64,000 nt of DNA from Silene latifolia (taxonomy: Eukaryota; Streptophyta; Magnoliopsida; Caryophyllales; Caryophyllaceae), in NCBI RefSeq assembly GCF_048544455.1, contig NC_133532.1:16184948-16248947 (forward strand), in the 5' to 3' direction. Below are positions 47,299 through 59,184 of the stretch, one piece after another. The notes below the pieces were generated by a model. It was given only the letters and a program-made list of their open reading frames with translations, was not told the DNA's origin and searched no databases. The translations under genes were made by a program, and so were the position numbers. The stretch's first letter is position 1; every line of letters starts with the position of its first letter.

Positions 47299-47400
47299 GG
47301 TCGATCGACTAATTGACCCAGTCGATCGACCACCTCTCTATTCAAGACTTCTTGTTCTCTTTGTGTCAGTCGATCGACTGAACCTCCTGGTCGATCGACT
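47299..47400. repeat. Palindrome cluster between pol and the post-pol ORF
   Basis: Four copies of GTCGATCGAC or GGTCGATCGACT in about 100 bp, located 200 bp upstream of the leader exon of the post-pol ORF. Elements A and B have a cluster at the equivalent place. Confidence 0.85.
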
Positions 47401-47709
47401 GAAAGACCTGGCAATTTAGCTCAAATTCGTCAAACTTGTTTCCCAACTTAATCCCCGTTTGTCTCACAACATCCAGTAAACCACTTACGCACTTTGCATA
47501 AAATAAATTCCTGCAGAAATCATCAAAGGCGTACAATTTTCCCAAACCAAGAAATTGCAAATGCATGAAATGAAAAGAAACAAAACAAGAAAACTTAAAA
47601 TGCAAATTGAATGAAATAACAAAATAGAAATCCTGAATTACAAAAAAAATACAACTGGGTTGCCTCCCAGTTAGCGCTGGTTTAAGAGGTCCCGCACGAC
47701 CCTTTTACC

Positions 47710-50700
47710 TCACTTTTCATCATCTGATAGCGGGTCGAAGTACAAAACCTCGACCTTCCCAACATATGCATCTGATCCATGATAGTGCTTCACATATTGG
47801 CCATTTACCTTGAACCTTTCTCCAGCAGAAGTCTCCAATTCAACTCGATCCAAACTTTTTTTTGTGACCGTATAGGGACCGGTCCACTGGATTTCACTTA
47901 CCAGAAATAAACGGATACGAGCGTTAAAAAGAAGTACCTTATCGCCAATATGGAACTCGCGCTTGATGATTCTCTTGTCGTGCCAGCGCTTTGATTTCTC
48001 CTTGTAGATCCTCGCATTGTCATAGGCCAGCAGCCTAAATTCCTCTAGCTCATTCAGCCGTGTCATGCGTTTCTCACGAGAGAGGTTAGGATCCAAATTC
48101 AAATCACAAATAGCCCACCAAGACTTACGCTCTAACTCGACAGGTAAATGACATGTCTTACCATAAATCAATCGGTATGGTGACATCCCGATTGGCGTTT
48201 TAAACGCAGTTCTATAAGCCCATAAGACATCAGCTAACTTAAGACTCCAATCTTTCCGTGATTTAGAAACAACTTTAGCTAAGACTTCCTTCAATTCTCT
48301 GTTAGAAACCTCAACTTGACCACTAGTTTGGGGATGATACCCCAAACCTCTACGATGTTGGACACCGAATTTAGTCAATAAAGCACTAAGTTGTTTCTCT
48401 TTAAAATGCATTCCCCCATCGCTAATGACAACCCGAGGGACACCAAAACGAGGGAAAATAATCTTTTTAAACAATTTAATCACGGCCTTTGCATCGCAAT
48501 GGGGAGTAGCAATAGCTTCTACCCATTTGGATACATAATCTCAAACTACGAGGATATATTTATTACCTTGACTGCTCGGAAAAGGTCCTTGATAATCAAT
48601 GCCCCAGACATCGAAAATCTCAACCTCAAGAATGCCTACCTGTGGCATCTCATGTCTCTTGGAAATATTCCCCGATCTTTGACAAGCATCGCACTCAGCA
48701 ACAAAACTGCGACAATCTGCATGTAAAGTAGGCCAATAAAAACCAGATTGGAGTACCTTAGCTACGGTCCTGGACGGACCGTGATGACCACCATAAGCAG
48801 AAGAGTGGCAAGCCTCTAGGATATCCTTCACCTCCCACTGAGGTACGCATCGCCGGATGAGACCGTCTGCGCATTCCTTGAAGACATAGGGATCATCCCA
48901 AAAATATTGCCTAGCATCATAGGCAAACCGCTTCTTCTGCTGCCATGAAAGCTCAGGTGGTATCCTACCTGTCACAGCAAAGTTAGCAAAATCAGCAAAC
49001 CACGGAGGTGGATAAGACCCTGAAGTAGTAATAGCTAACAAACTCTCATCAGGGAAAGAATCATTAATAGGCAATAAATCCTCCCTTTCTGTCAGCGGCA
49101 GACGAGATAGGTGGTCAGCTACCACATTCTCTGCTCCTTTCTTATCTCTGATCTCCAAATCAAACTCCTGCAAAAGGAGTATCCACCTCAAAAGCCTCGG
49201 CCAGATCTTTCTTAATAAAAAGAGTCTTCAACGCTGCATGGTCAATATAAACAATAACCTTAGAACCTAACAAATAAGACCGAAATTTGTCTAAGGCAAA
49301 AACAACAGCTAGAAACTCTTTCTCAGTGGTAAAATAGTTGACTTGAGCCTCATCCAGAGTTCGGCTCGCATAGTATATGGCATTCAAAGCTTTATTCTTT
49401 CATTGTCCCAGTAATCGCACCGATAGCATAATCGCTGGCATCACACATGATCTCAAATGGGAGGTCCCAATCAAAGGTGAATGATTGGCGTAGAAATTAG
49501 GGCCTCCTTTAACCTGTTAAAAGCGACATGGCACTCATCAGTAAATTCAAAGACAACATCCTTAAGGAGCAATTGTGTAAGTGGTTTAGCAATTTTTGAA
49601 AAATCCTTAATGAAACGCCGGTAGAAACCAGCGTGACCAAGGAAACTCCTCACTCCTTTAACATTCACGGGAGGAGGTAATTGCTCAATCACCTGCACCT
49701 TTGCTTTGTCAACATGTATACCTTTATCAGAAATCGATGCCCTAACACAACTCCCTCATTGACCATAAACTGACACTTTTCCCAGTTTAAAACAAGATTA
49801 ACATCTATACAACGCTGCATGACTTTATCAAGGTTAGCTAAACAACGATCAAAGTCACTACCATAAACTGAGAAATCATCCATGAATACTTCCATAATAT
49901 TCTCTATATAATCAGAAAAAATCCCCATCATGCACTCTCGAAAGGTAGCGGGCGTTACACAATCCGAAAGGCATTCTACGATACGCAAAAACACCCTGTG
50001 GACATGTAAAAGTAGTCTTACTCGATCGATCATCAGGATGAATAGGGATCTGAAAGAACCCGAATATCCGTCTAGAAAACAGAAAAATTTGTTAGAAGTA
50101 AGTCTTTCAGTCATTTGGTCAACAAAAGGGAGGGGGAAATGGTCTTTCTTGGTGGCGGCATTCAACTGTCTATAATCAATGCACATCCGCCACCCTGTCA
50201 CTACTCGAGTTGGTATTAATTCATTTTTATCATTTTTAACCACGGTAGTCCCTCCTTTCTTCGGGACTACCGAATCGGGCTAACCCACTTGGAGTTGCCA
50301 ATCTGTATAAATAATACCGCATCAAGTAGTTTCATCACCTCACCCATAACAACTTCCTCGCATCTTCGGGTTCAACTTGCGTTGACCCCATGTCTATAAG
50401 GCTTGTGGCCTTCTTCCAACTCTATCCTGTGCATACAGACATCAGGGCTGATGCCCTTAATGTCATCCAAAGAGTAACCCAAAGCCTTCCTGTTTTTCTT
50501 AAGTACACACATCAAAGCAGACAGCTGGTCATCGTTAAGCCTAGAGCTAACAATAGCTGGGTACTGCTCCGTATCATCTAGAGAAACATACTTAAGATTA
50601 GGAGGGAGTGGCTTACGCTCCGGTACCTTTACCTCTGCAGCATAGACAGAATCAGCTTCAATGGTGTAGCAAGTGTTCACCAAATTATCGTTGGCCAGGC

Positions 50701-51541
50701 TCAAAAGCGTCTCATCTTCTTCTTCATTGAGCTCGTAGCTGTCCATTGAGGCAACCAAAGCATCTGGCTCCTCAGCATTCTCCACTGTATTACCTGCACA
50801 CTCATCTGAATGGGTTAGATCAGCTAAGGGATCCTTGGCTAAGGATGCCCTCCAATTACAAGTAACAACCCTGTCAACAATATCAATGGAATAACACGTA
50901 TCCTCATCAAACGGAGTTCGATTTGCCTTGTGAGCAAGATCGAACTCAATGGTGTCATCCCCTACCTCTAAGGTGATGGTTCAGCGTTTGACATCTATCA
51001 CAAATTTCACTGTATGTAAGAACGGTCTGCCTAAAATAATAGGTATCTGACTATCCTCTGCAATGTCCAAAACAACGAAATCGACAGGAATAAAAAACTT
51101 ACCCACTCGAACGGGTACATCCTCTAGAACACCTATAGGTCTCTGAGTCGATCTATTTGCCATTTAAACGGTAATATCGGTCATCTTAAGTCTACCAATG
51201 TTTAACCTTTCGCAAACAGAATACGGCATGACACTAACACTGGCCCCTAAGTCACAAAGGGCCTTTCCAATTACGTGGTTACCTATAGTGCAAGGAATTG
51301 AAAAACTACCCGGGTCCTTTAATTTAGGTGGCACATTAACTTGTGAAAGAGCATTACATTCCTCCACAAACGCAACATTACCATCATCACGAAAATTTCT
51401 CTTACGATTCAAAATATCTTTCATAAATTTAGCGTAAGAGGGTACCTGGGTAATTAAATCAGTGAAAGGAACCGTTACCTCGAGATTCTGGGACCATCTC
51501 CGAAACTTACCAAACTTACGCTCCAGCTTGGTAGCCTTCAA
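47710..51541 (-). pseudogene. Athila-type pol: protease, RT, RNase H, integrase (decayed)
   Basis: Protease has LCDLGASVSVMPYSVC, the DLG form usual in Athila. A linker with MHRIELEEGHKPYRH precedes RT, which has RMCIDYRQLNAATKKDHFPLPFVDQ and VFMDDFSVYG (50243-49689) and SFLGHAGFYRRFIKDFSKIAKP. RNase H has YASRTLDEAQVNYFTTEKE and YIDHAALK. Integrase has a zinc region ([10 protein letters not shown]...CDACQRSG), core [11 protein letters not shown] and SDGGMHF, with [16 protein letters not shown], and a C-terminal [13 protein letters not shown]. At least five frame changes and several stops separate these blocks. Confidence 0.88.
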
Positions 51542-51681
51542 ACGCTCCGGATCACGGATCGCAACACACGGCCGTAGGATCGGTAACCTTCGCTTCGTAG
51601 GTTTAAAACCCCCGTCAAATCATCAATGAGTGACGAATCATGCAAACTAGTTGACGGATTTGCATCCTGCTCTGGAGATCC

Positions 51682-51887
51682 AGTCGATCGACTGGTATGG
51701 GTGGTCGATCGACCAAGTAAGCTGGGCGTGAAACAGTTCTGTCGTAATTAACGCTCATCAGTATCTCGGTCGATCGACGAGGATGTTGTCGATCGATTTG
51801 GATGTGTTAGGTGTGAATAGTTTCGACCAGAAACTATTTTGTTCGACAATTGATCGATCGATCGGGAGTGTTGGTCGATCGACCAAC
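51682..51887. repeat. Palindrome cluster at the gag-pol junction
   Basis: Six or so GTCGATCGAC, CGATCGATCG and related dyads. The part below 51887 overlaps the end of the gag frame, where they translate as repeats of Ser-Ile-Asp. Confidence 0.8.
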
Positions 51888-52964
51888 AAGATCGGCATTC
51901 GGACTCGTTTTGCATCGAATTTAAACGAGCTGCTTCATCATTTCCCGAGTCTTCCTTTGGCTTGTCGGGACTTTCATAGGAAAGGCCACTTCTGAGATTG
52001 ATGGCATTGATCGTCTCAACCGGCCCTTCACATTTAATTGAGGAAGTAGCGGCTTGCTTAGCCTCCATATTCTCCAATTGTTTCACAAAATTCCGTGAGG
52101 ACTCAATCCCGGCTGCTTCCATATTCGCCACTTGAACCAAAAGGAGTTGGACCATCTCTCTTAACTTCTCGATCTCATCAGAGTTTTGAACAGGAATCTC
52201 GACTTTCTCCTTGGAAGCTTCAGAAATCTCGAGTTTCTCGAGACGGGTAGAAATGGAAGTTATAAGTGTCACAACAGCAGTCATGTCTTCACTTTGCTTT
52301 CGTGACTTTCCACGTGAACTTCCAAACTCAGCTTTATGGACTGCCATCTCCTCAATGGTGTTCCAACCTTTACTTTGACCGGTATTATTTTGAAACCTGC
52401 CATTAGCAGCTGCATCCAAGATGACCTTGTAATCATCATATAAAGCATTGTAAAATAGATTGCAAAGATACCATTGCTGGAAACCATGATGAGGGACAGC
52501 TCGGACCAAACTTTTGAAACGTCCCCATGCTTCACAAAAATCTTCGTCGGCTCCTTGCTGAAAACTCGTGATTTTACCCTTCAAGGCATCAGTCTTTGAA
52601 AGCGGGAAGTACTTCTTGTAGAAGGCTAGTGCTAAAGATGTCCAATCAGTGACTCCAGCTGCTACTCTATCGAGGTAGCGATACCAATCTCGCGCCGAAT
52701 CCTTCAAGGAGTATAAGAACATAAACCCCTTTACTTCATCTTGAGTTACCCCCTCCGGTATAGGTATTGAACAACAATAGTCCGTGAAAATTTCCATATG
52801 TTTCAAGGGGTCTTCATCTGGCAGACCCGCGAACTGGTTTCGTTCCACTAAATCAATATAAGAGGAACGAAACTCGAATTTCTAAGTAGTAGGGGTAGGT
52901 AATGGCGGCGCCCCTTTGGAAGGTGGTGCTCCTTTGGTGAAAAATTATCATATATCGTAGCCAT
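51748..52964 (-). pseudogene. Athila-type gag (decayed)
   Basis: The original ATG is probably 52964 (MATIYDNFSPK). A one-base shift soon after and a TAG near 52884 separate it from the long open part, which begins SYIDLVERNQFAGLPDEDPL. The retrotransposon gag domain is clear (FTDYCCSIPIPEGVTQDEVK, FLYSLKDSARDWYRYL, FYKKYFPLSKTDALK). A long charged C-terminal part follows. No CCHC knuckle is visible in the open frame. Confidence 0.82.
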
Positions 52965-53123
52965 AATTTCCAAAGTGAGAGTACTCAAGTCTTCCTCTCA
53001 AAAACCTGTCTTCTAACTGTGCAAAAGCAAAACTAGAAGCAAAGGTAAGCAACGGCCTCAAGGAACAAAAGTTCTTTGAGACAAGAAAAATAAACTAAAA
53101 TAAAGCAAACAGAATTACACCGT

Positions 53124-53142
53124 CTCCCCGGCAACGGCGCCA
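53124..53142 (-). promoter_or_regulatory. Primer-binding site (tRNA-Asp type)
   Basis: TGGCGCCGTTGCCGGGGAG on the minus strand, separated by 5 nt from the LTR end. This is the primer class expected for Athila-lineage elements and unlike the iMet PBS of elements A and B. Confidence 0.85.
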
Positions 53143-53147
53143 AAATT

Positions 53148-54417
53148 TGATACCGTCGTTTAGTACCAAAATTAAATTTATAATTCCAAACTAAAACTAT
53201 AGCTAGTGATAGTAAGGGTCGAACCATAGAGAGACAAGGTTGATTTTGTTTGCTATTTTTCAGTCTAAAAAGTAACGATTAATTGGGGGTTTTGAAATTG
53301 ATTGATTAACTGGCTAACTGCTAAAATAAATATTCTTAACAAGATAAAAGAGGATCGGAATTTCGGTTCACCATGGCAAATAACAGGTCAGTCAAGCAGC
53401 AGAGGTCTCATAATACGGTCTCAGGAAAAACAAGCTAGTCTTTCGATCAAAGCTCAAATAACCTCACGGTCTAATAATTCCCTAGAATTTATCAAAGCTT
53501 TCACTCAAGAGAAATTCTAAATCTAACGATAAATCAAATTACCAATCTTTCAATCTAGCAAAGAAATCTATCAAAAGATAACAAGACCAATACGGAAGAA
53601 CTCATGCTACACAACAGTCCTAATTTCATACCATGGCTCACCTAATTCCCAATCAAAGGAATTACCTACGCATAATCATAACTACACTAATTGCGGAATT
53701 AATAAATACGAACAAATTTAACATGATGGAATCTAACTAGAACAAAGGGAAGAAATTCAATTGCTGAAATCAAATGAATGAAACAAGAATCAAAATAACA
53801 AGGGGAAAACAAGAAAGAGGAAGGATTGCATAAAAAGCTTACTAATTGAATTTCAAGAACAAAGCATTCGAATCAAGGTTTCCGTCTCAAGCTAGATCTG
53901 AAAACTCAGTTTTTCCAGAAATGAAAAACATCCCCTAAAAGTTGCTGCGTTCTATTGATAAAAAGATACTGAAAGTTAATTACAAGTTGGGCTTTTAAAA
54001 GTCTAACACGGAAAAATAAATATCACTGAAATCGTGTCGATCGATCGTCAAGACGGTCGATCGATCGATTACTCAAACATGAGCTTCTGTCTGGAAGCTC
54101 CGTGGTCGATCGATCGAAAGGCTTAGTCGATCGATCGAAAATCTTGTGCGGTGGCTCCTTGTTGCTTCCAATCAACTCTTCACTCCTTGCACGCATCCCA
54201 AGGTGAGTGAATGAACTCTCCTTCCTCTTGGCTTCCTTGAACTTGCTTCCGGAGGACGAATTTGGCTTGATTTAGCCTACTTCCACGCATTCCTACAATA
54301 AATCATAGAAAATGCAAAGTAAACCGTTTCGGGAGAAATAGCAGCCTTAAGCTACCAATTATGCGTAGAAATACATGCCAAAACCACAGATAAAGTGTAT
54401 AGAATATGCACGTATCA
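53148..54417 (-). repeat. Athila-type 5' LTR (1270 bp)
   Basis: Partner of 42300-43572. The palindrome cluster (54035-54138) is followed, reading on the minus strand, by ATATTTATTTTT (54012-54023), a TATA-like sequence about 12-25 bp on. Confidence 0.92.
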
Positions 54418-54501
54418 CTTACCTCGGGCAATCGAGATGGTAGCACCTTTATATACTGGGGTGGTACTTGGTAAGGCACCTTGGTGTACGGGGGTGTTAC
54501 A
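54418..54501 (+). repeat. Element B 3' LTR, terminal part
   Basis: It begins with the CTTAC duplication and carries the hairpin CTCGG-GCAA-TCGAG (54423-54436). It ends GGGGGTGTTACA. Confidence 0.85.
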
Positions 54502-54567
54502 TATTTACTCTTTATATTGTTCAAGCAAACATTAGGTTACAAGATTTTGAAAGCACTTAGTCTAATA

Positions 54568-54779
54568 CTTCATCCGTCCTGGTCATTTGTTGTCCTATTA
54601 TATTTTAGGGTGTCTCAGTCAATGATTGTCCTATTCTATTTTAAGATTGCATTTGAAGAGCAATTTGATATTTCACACTCAATTTGGTCTACTTGTCATC
54701 GTATAATAATTGGCTCCCTCATATTTCGTTGGTCTTTGTGCCAAAATCAAAGGACAACAATTGACCGGGACGGAGGGAG
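54568..54779. mobile_element. Stowaway-type MITE (212 bp)
   Basis: Termini CTTCATCCGTCC and GGACGGAGGGAG are inverted repeats of the Stowaway consensus and are flanked by TA on both sides. The interior shows the usual AT-rich hairpin arms (TTGTCCTATT...). No coding sequence. Confidence 0.9.
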
Positions 54780-54781
54780 TA

Positions 54782-55544
54782 CTAATTACCTTATATATTT
54801 TTGAGTGAAATAAAATTCAATACTTTTTTAGGCTTATAAACATAACTAATTCATCACCCATTTATCACTGTATCCACCCTTTTCATCCACGTATAATGGA
54901 TGGAAGGGTGATGGATGATAAGTTTCTCGGATGATGGATGGGTTGGATGGGGTTTTGAATGTGATGAATGGATGCGGGTGAAGTTTTATCCGACCCGAAT
55001 CTGATTCATTTACATCCCTAATATCAACTTGTCTTAAACTCACTTTGAGCTTTGATAGATGTGAATTTAAGTTGACTTGAGATGACTAATTTTAAATCAG
55101 GCGTAATATTATGTACGTTAAAATTAAAGATTAAATTTACATCTTAAATAAGATAATTCTTTTATATAATCTTTTCTTGGTCATTTTTTATAATTAACAA
55201 CTATCAATCACGTTGCCAAAAGAAAAAAAAATCAACCATTAACTTAAATGACTCAATCTTGAGTGATTGCACTTTCAATTTGACTTTAACTAAATTGACT
55301 TACTAAGAAATGAGCTATGCTCAAAATGATTGATAACAACATATCGAGTACTTGAAAGGTACTTTAATCTAAATGGCCTAACCTAAATTGAGATATACTT
55401 TCGAAATAATCAACCTATACTCCATCTAAATGATTTGTTTATTAAGTTCACAATTAGTATATATGGTTTATGAACCATAATGAAGGCGTGAAGTTTTGAG
55501 AAACGGGAAGGCCTTCGCGCTTATCATAATCTTGCCCGGCTCAA
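54782..55544. other. AT-rich intergenic stretch
   Basis: No ORF, RNA gene or clear element termini. Short GGATGGATG repeats occur near 54890-54970. Confidence 0.3.
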
Positions 55545-57101
55545 TGTAACACCCCCAATTAGGTACGAGCCTTTGACAAGACATTCAAACTAAATGAGAC
55601 TGTTGCCATCTCAGTTTCCTGAGACAATGATTACAAATTAAACAAAACCAAGTACTTTATATTTAAAACTGCTTTTCAAAGGAACCATGTCTTAACTCTT
55701 TACAAAACTCAAGCCAACTGAATGATGATTAAATTACAACTGACTATAGACTAATATACATGTACTAAGGTGTCGACCCGGCATGACAACTCTAGACTCA
55801 ATGTCAACTCATCACTCCCCCATCCAGGCACAACAACCAAATAGCTACTATCTGAACCTGCTTATCATATTGCTCTCCGTTCAAGCAAAAATCATTGAAT
55901 GGATCGACATAGACCACCCCGAAAATAGGTGATAATTTGACACAAGACACAACAAGGTCAACTCATGCTCAACAACAATGATAGTAAATAATGTTAATAA
56001 TAATAATAAAGTAATAAAATACAACACACCACAATTAAATCTCTGCAGTGATCATGATGAAAAATCACACGATATATTATAATAACTCAGGCACACAATC
56101 TCTACAACCGTATAGCTCATGACCCACACACATGACACCCTAGTGACTTATTCATCTCTGTTTCTTACATTTCATACCGCCACAACTCCCGTCATTTTAT
56201 TTCACGAGTCATCAGGACCATGACGCTTCTACTTCCCCGTGCCTGGCCTACCATTTCTTCAGGCCCACAAGCGCAGTTGTGCCTAGCCTACCAATATCAC
56301 ATTAGGTTCACAACCGTAGTTGTGCCGCATCTCATAATAGTGTTACCTGCATGCAACCAACAATGTCATCTTAACTACCATAATTCAATGCCAGCAGTTA
56401 TTAATATAATTTCCAATGATAACAGTTATAAAATAATTCAGTAAACACATCGTTGCATCACAACACATTAATAATAGGCTCAGTTTAAGACCGTCACAAT
56501 ATGACATATTACTCACATGCTCAGTATAAGACCATCATAATTAAATGACCACCACAATACTCAGTTTAACAATCGCTTCAGCAAGATGTACATATTAATA
56601 CGAGACAAATAACTACTTGGCACGAGTTGAGCAGGGATAACCTACCTCAGCAGTAGACCATCGCAGCAAAGCAATACAACAAAAAGGGCTCTTCTACCGA
56701 TTCCGTCCTAATATAATATAACCAACATAAAATAAATATCGTCGCAACTAAAATTACGCAAGCTAGCTACGCTAAATGTGACATAGGCCGCGACCCTAGA
56801 ACACGGTCATCCATGACAGCCACGGCTAGGCCGTACCAGGCCACGACCACCTCCCACACGGCCATACTCGGCCAAGCTAGGCCACGTCTCAATTAGGGCG
56901 GGCCACGGCTAGGCCGTGACCCCATGTCTCGGTCACAAAACCATCCCAAACCCCTGGTCCATCTCACCCCAATATTTTATAGTCAAATCGTCTGCATAAG
57001 ACCGTCTCAACCATCCCATCAGAACAATCATAATTAGAATATCATCTACCAACCTAGGATTTGATATACGTCATAGAAATCGCTAGAAATTATGATAAAA
57101 T
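55545..57101 (-). repeat. LTR of the element A/B style on the minus strand, interrupted
   Basis: Read on the minus strand it ends CTAATTGGGGGTGTTACA at 55545. About 65 nt earlier it has CTCAG-GAAA-CTGAG followed by GATGG, as in elements A and B. The LTR start is displaced to about 62010 by the SIRE-like insertion at 57102. A GGCCGTG-rich stretch lies at 56790-56930. No ORF. Confidence 0.6.
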
Positions 57102-58712
57102 TGAAGAGTCACGGGCGAGAGCACCTAAGAGGGGGAGGGGGTGAATTAAATGTCTATTTAAAATTTTAAGCTTAATGTAAGCTTCTTTTAAAACTCTTAA
57201 ACACTTTAAACAATGCTTAGATGAAAGGAGAAGTTGATACTTAGAATTAGAGAGTTAGAAGTAATCAACAACGATTCAAAGAAGCGAGAATTCTGATGTA
57301 CTCAACTGTTGATTCAGAAGATATAAACGTGAGTATAGAGTAGCAGCGGAAATAAAATAAAATAGACACGATAAACGATGTTTTTAAAACTGGTTCGGTC
57401 ACTACTCCGCGACCTACGTCCAACACTATTTTATTAAATGTCTCAGAAGTAAACTCATACAAACTAAGACCACTCCGAATAATAAAACAACTCCCCAACC
57501 TACTCCGGTTGCTAATGCTTAAAAGCTACTCCGCCTCCAAGATTTTTGCTTTGGGCTACTCCGCCGAAAGACTCCGTGCTTAAAGCTACTCTGCAATAAG
57601 GCTTTTGCTTTGGGCTACTCCGCCGAAAGACTCCGTGCTCAAAAGCTACTCCGCTTCTAAGACTTCATGCTTAAGGATAACTCTATCCTAAGACTTGGTT
57701 TGGTTCTACCCGGTTGTTACAAGACTCCACTTATCTCAATGTTGTTCACTCAATTGAACGGAGGAGATAAAGTTTAAGTACAAAACACGGGATTCTTGAA
57801 CACGACTAAATGACTAGGTGCAACACAACAAACTCAATAAAAGACTCAAAAGATAAATAAACAAATTAACTTGCAAAATGATTCAAAGATTTTGAAATGA
57901 CAAAACGGTTTTGCAAATTTAATTTACTCGATTGAAAGCTTAAGTCTTTTTCAGTTTTAAACTCGTTGTTGCACACTTGTAAAAATGAACTAAGCAAGCT
58001 ATTTATAATGTCCAAGTAGTATACTTTACACATTAAAATATCTTACACTCATAAGCACAAGTGATTAAAATATTGTAAGTAGTTTGCTTGGGCAACATGG
58101 ACAAGTCAACCGAATTCTTTACCAAGCAACCGAGTATTCTTCCTCAAGAAATCGGTGCCTAAGAATGCAAGAAATCAGATTGTGCACACAAAAAAAAATA
58201 GTCTGGGTTTTTCATCAAGAAACCAGCATAAATGGTTGTGTTTATGGGAACCATAAACATTTCCTTAAATATAAAAAACAAACAATCCATTTATAGAAAG
58301 TGTCTTATTGTGCAAGCAAATTCCTTATCAAGACATTGAAAGCTTTATATTCTTCAAAAGACTTCAAAACATTTTCAAAAAACATTTGTAAACATTAAAA
58401 GTATTTTAACAAAAGATCAAATATTTTTGAAATATTTCTTTCAAAGACGAGTCTTAAGTAACAGTTGACTGAACTGTTGTTTTTGCACCTAAACGTAAAT
58501 TCGAGTTAAGGATCTCCTTACAACACATGACTTTAACAATAATGATATTCTTCATCTTTGATCTTCATGATGACTATCTTGATAACCTTGAATTGACAAT
58601 TGGAGCTTCATGCTATATGGTTAAAACTTAAGAGGCACACAATTAAATAACAATGAGATTAATTTGTCTTAAGGCATCATCAACATTAACTTAATCAAAT
58701 TGGGTCTCTTCA
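57102..58712 (-). repeat. 3' LTR of the SIRE-like element (1611 bp)
   Basis: Ends form the inverted pair TGAAGAG...CTCTTCA. It includes AGAGCACCTAAGAGGGGGAG at the left end, a sequence seen at this place in many plant copia LTRs, and a tandem block at 57524-57680. Confidence 0.7.
57524..57680. repeat. ~60-bp tandem repeat inside the SIRE-like LTR
   Basis: Two full units of GCTTTGGGCTACTCCGCCGA plus AAGACTCCGTGCT and flanking half units (GCTACTCCGC). Internal LTR duplication of unknown role. Confidence 0.75.
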
Positions 58713-58726
58713 ATTTCCCCCTTTGA

Positions 58727-59184
58727 TGATGGCAAGACAAATAAAATTGACTGTGTCATTCCCCCTTATCCATGGTCAAGGTTAACAAGTCAAAACATGA
58801 TCTAAATAAGATGCATAAATACATGGTCATTGAAAATTAGTCAAATTTCTAATTAGCCTATATGTAGAACTTTTAACCGCCAAGTTAACATAGTTACGGT
58901 TAACGCAAGCCTAAGAGTCATTGAATCACCACCTGCAACTTTAAACAACTTCCTCTTATTGACATCATCAAGTAGGAAGAACACATGGTTTAAACAAGGA
59001 TTAGAGTTATACAAAATAAATTGTTCAACAACTAACAACATAACCAATGATTAGCAAAATATATCACAAACATAAAGCCAAGGCAAAAAGAGATTAGAAA
59101 GGCTTTTGTTTTGATTAGGCATTAGGCATGGTTATGGCAAAAGGCTTGGCACGATATAGGCTAGGCACGGTTTTGAGCAAGAGA
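58727..59184 (-). other. SIRE-like 3' untranslated region
   Basis: Between the env-position ORF and the polypurine tract. No ORF or motif recognised. Confidence 0.4.

Larger units (their letters stand above)
42300..54417 (-). mobile_element. Athila-type Ty3/gypsy element, complete (12.1 kb)
   Basis: LTRs at 42300-43572 and 53148-54417; target duplication CTTAC (42295-42299 and 54418-54422). The tRNA-Asp-type PBS next to the right LTR, the order gag-PR-RT-RH-IN, and an extra ORF after integrase all match the Athila/Calypso lineage. All coding parts carry stops or frameshifts. Confidence 0.92.
25985..54501 (+). mobile_element. Element B: relative of element A, broken by three later insertions
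   Basis: Pieces in order: 5' LTR end (25985-26104), PBS and leader (26105-26690), leader with palindromes (35887-36907), ATHILA-type ORF (38570-39978), 3' noncoding (39979-41125), and 3' LTR (41126-42299 plus 54418-54501). Each junction shows a target duplication of the inserted element, so the original order is certain. Only about 120 bp of the 5' LTR remain. There is no gag or pol. LTR ends, PBS, hairpins, leader and ORF are homologous to element A but clearly diverged. Confidence 0.82.
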
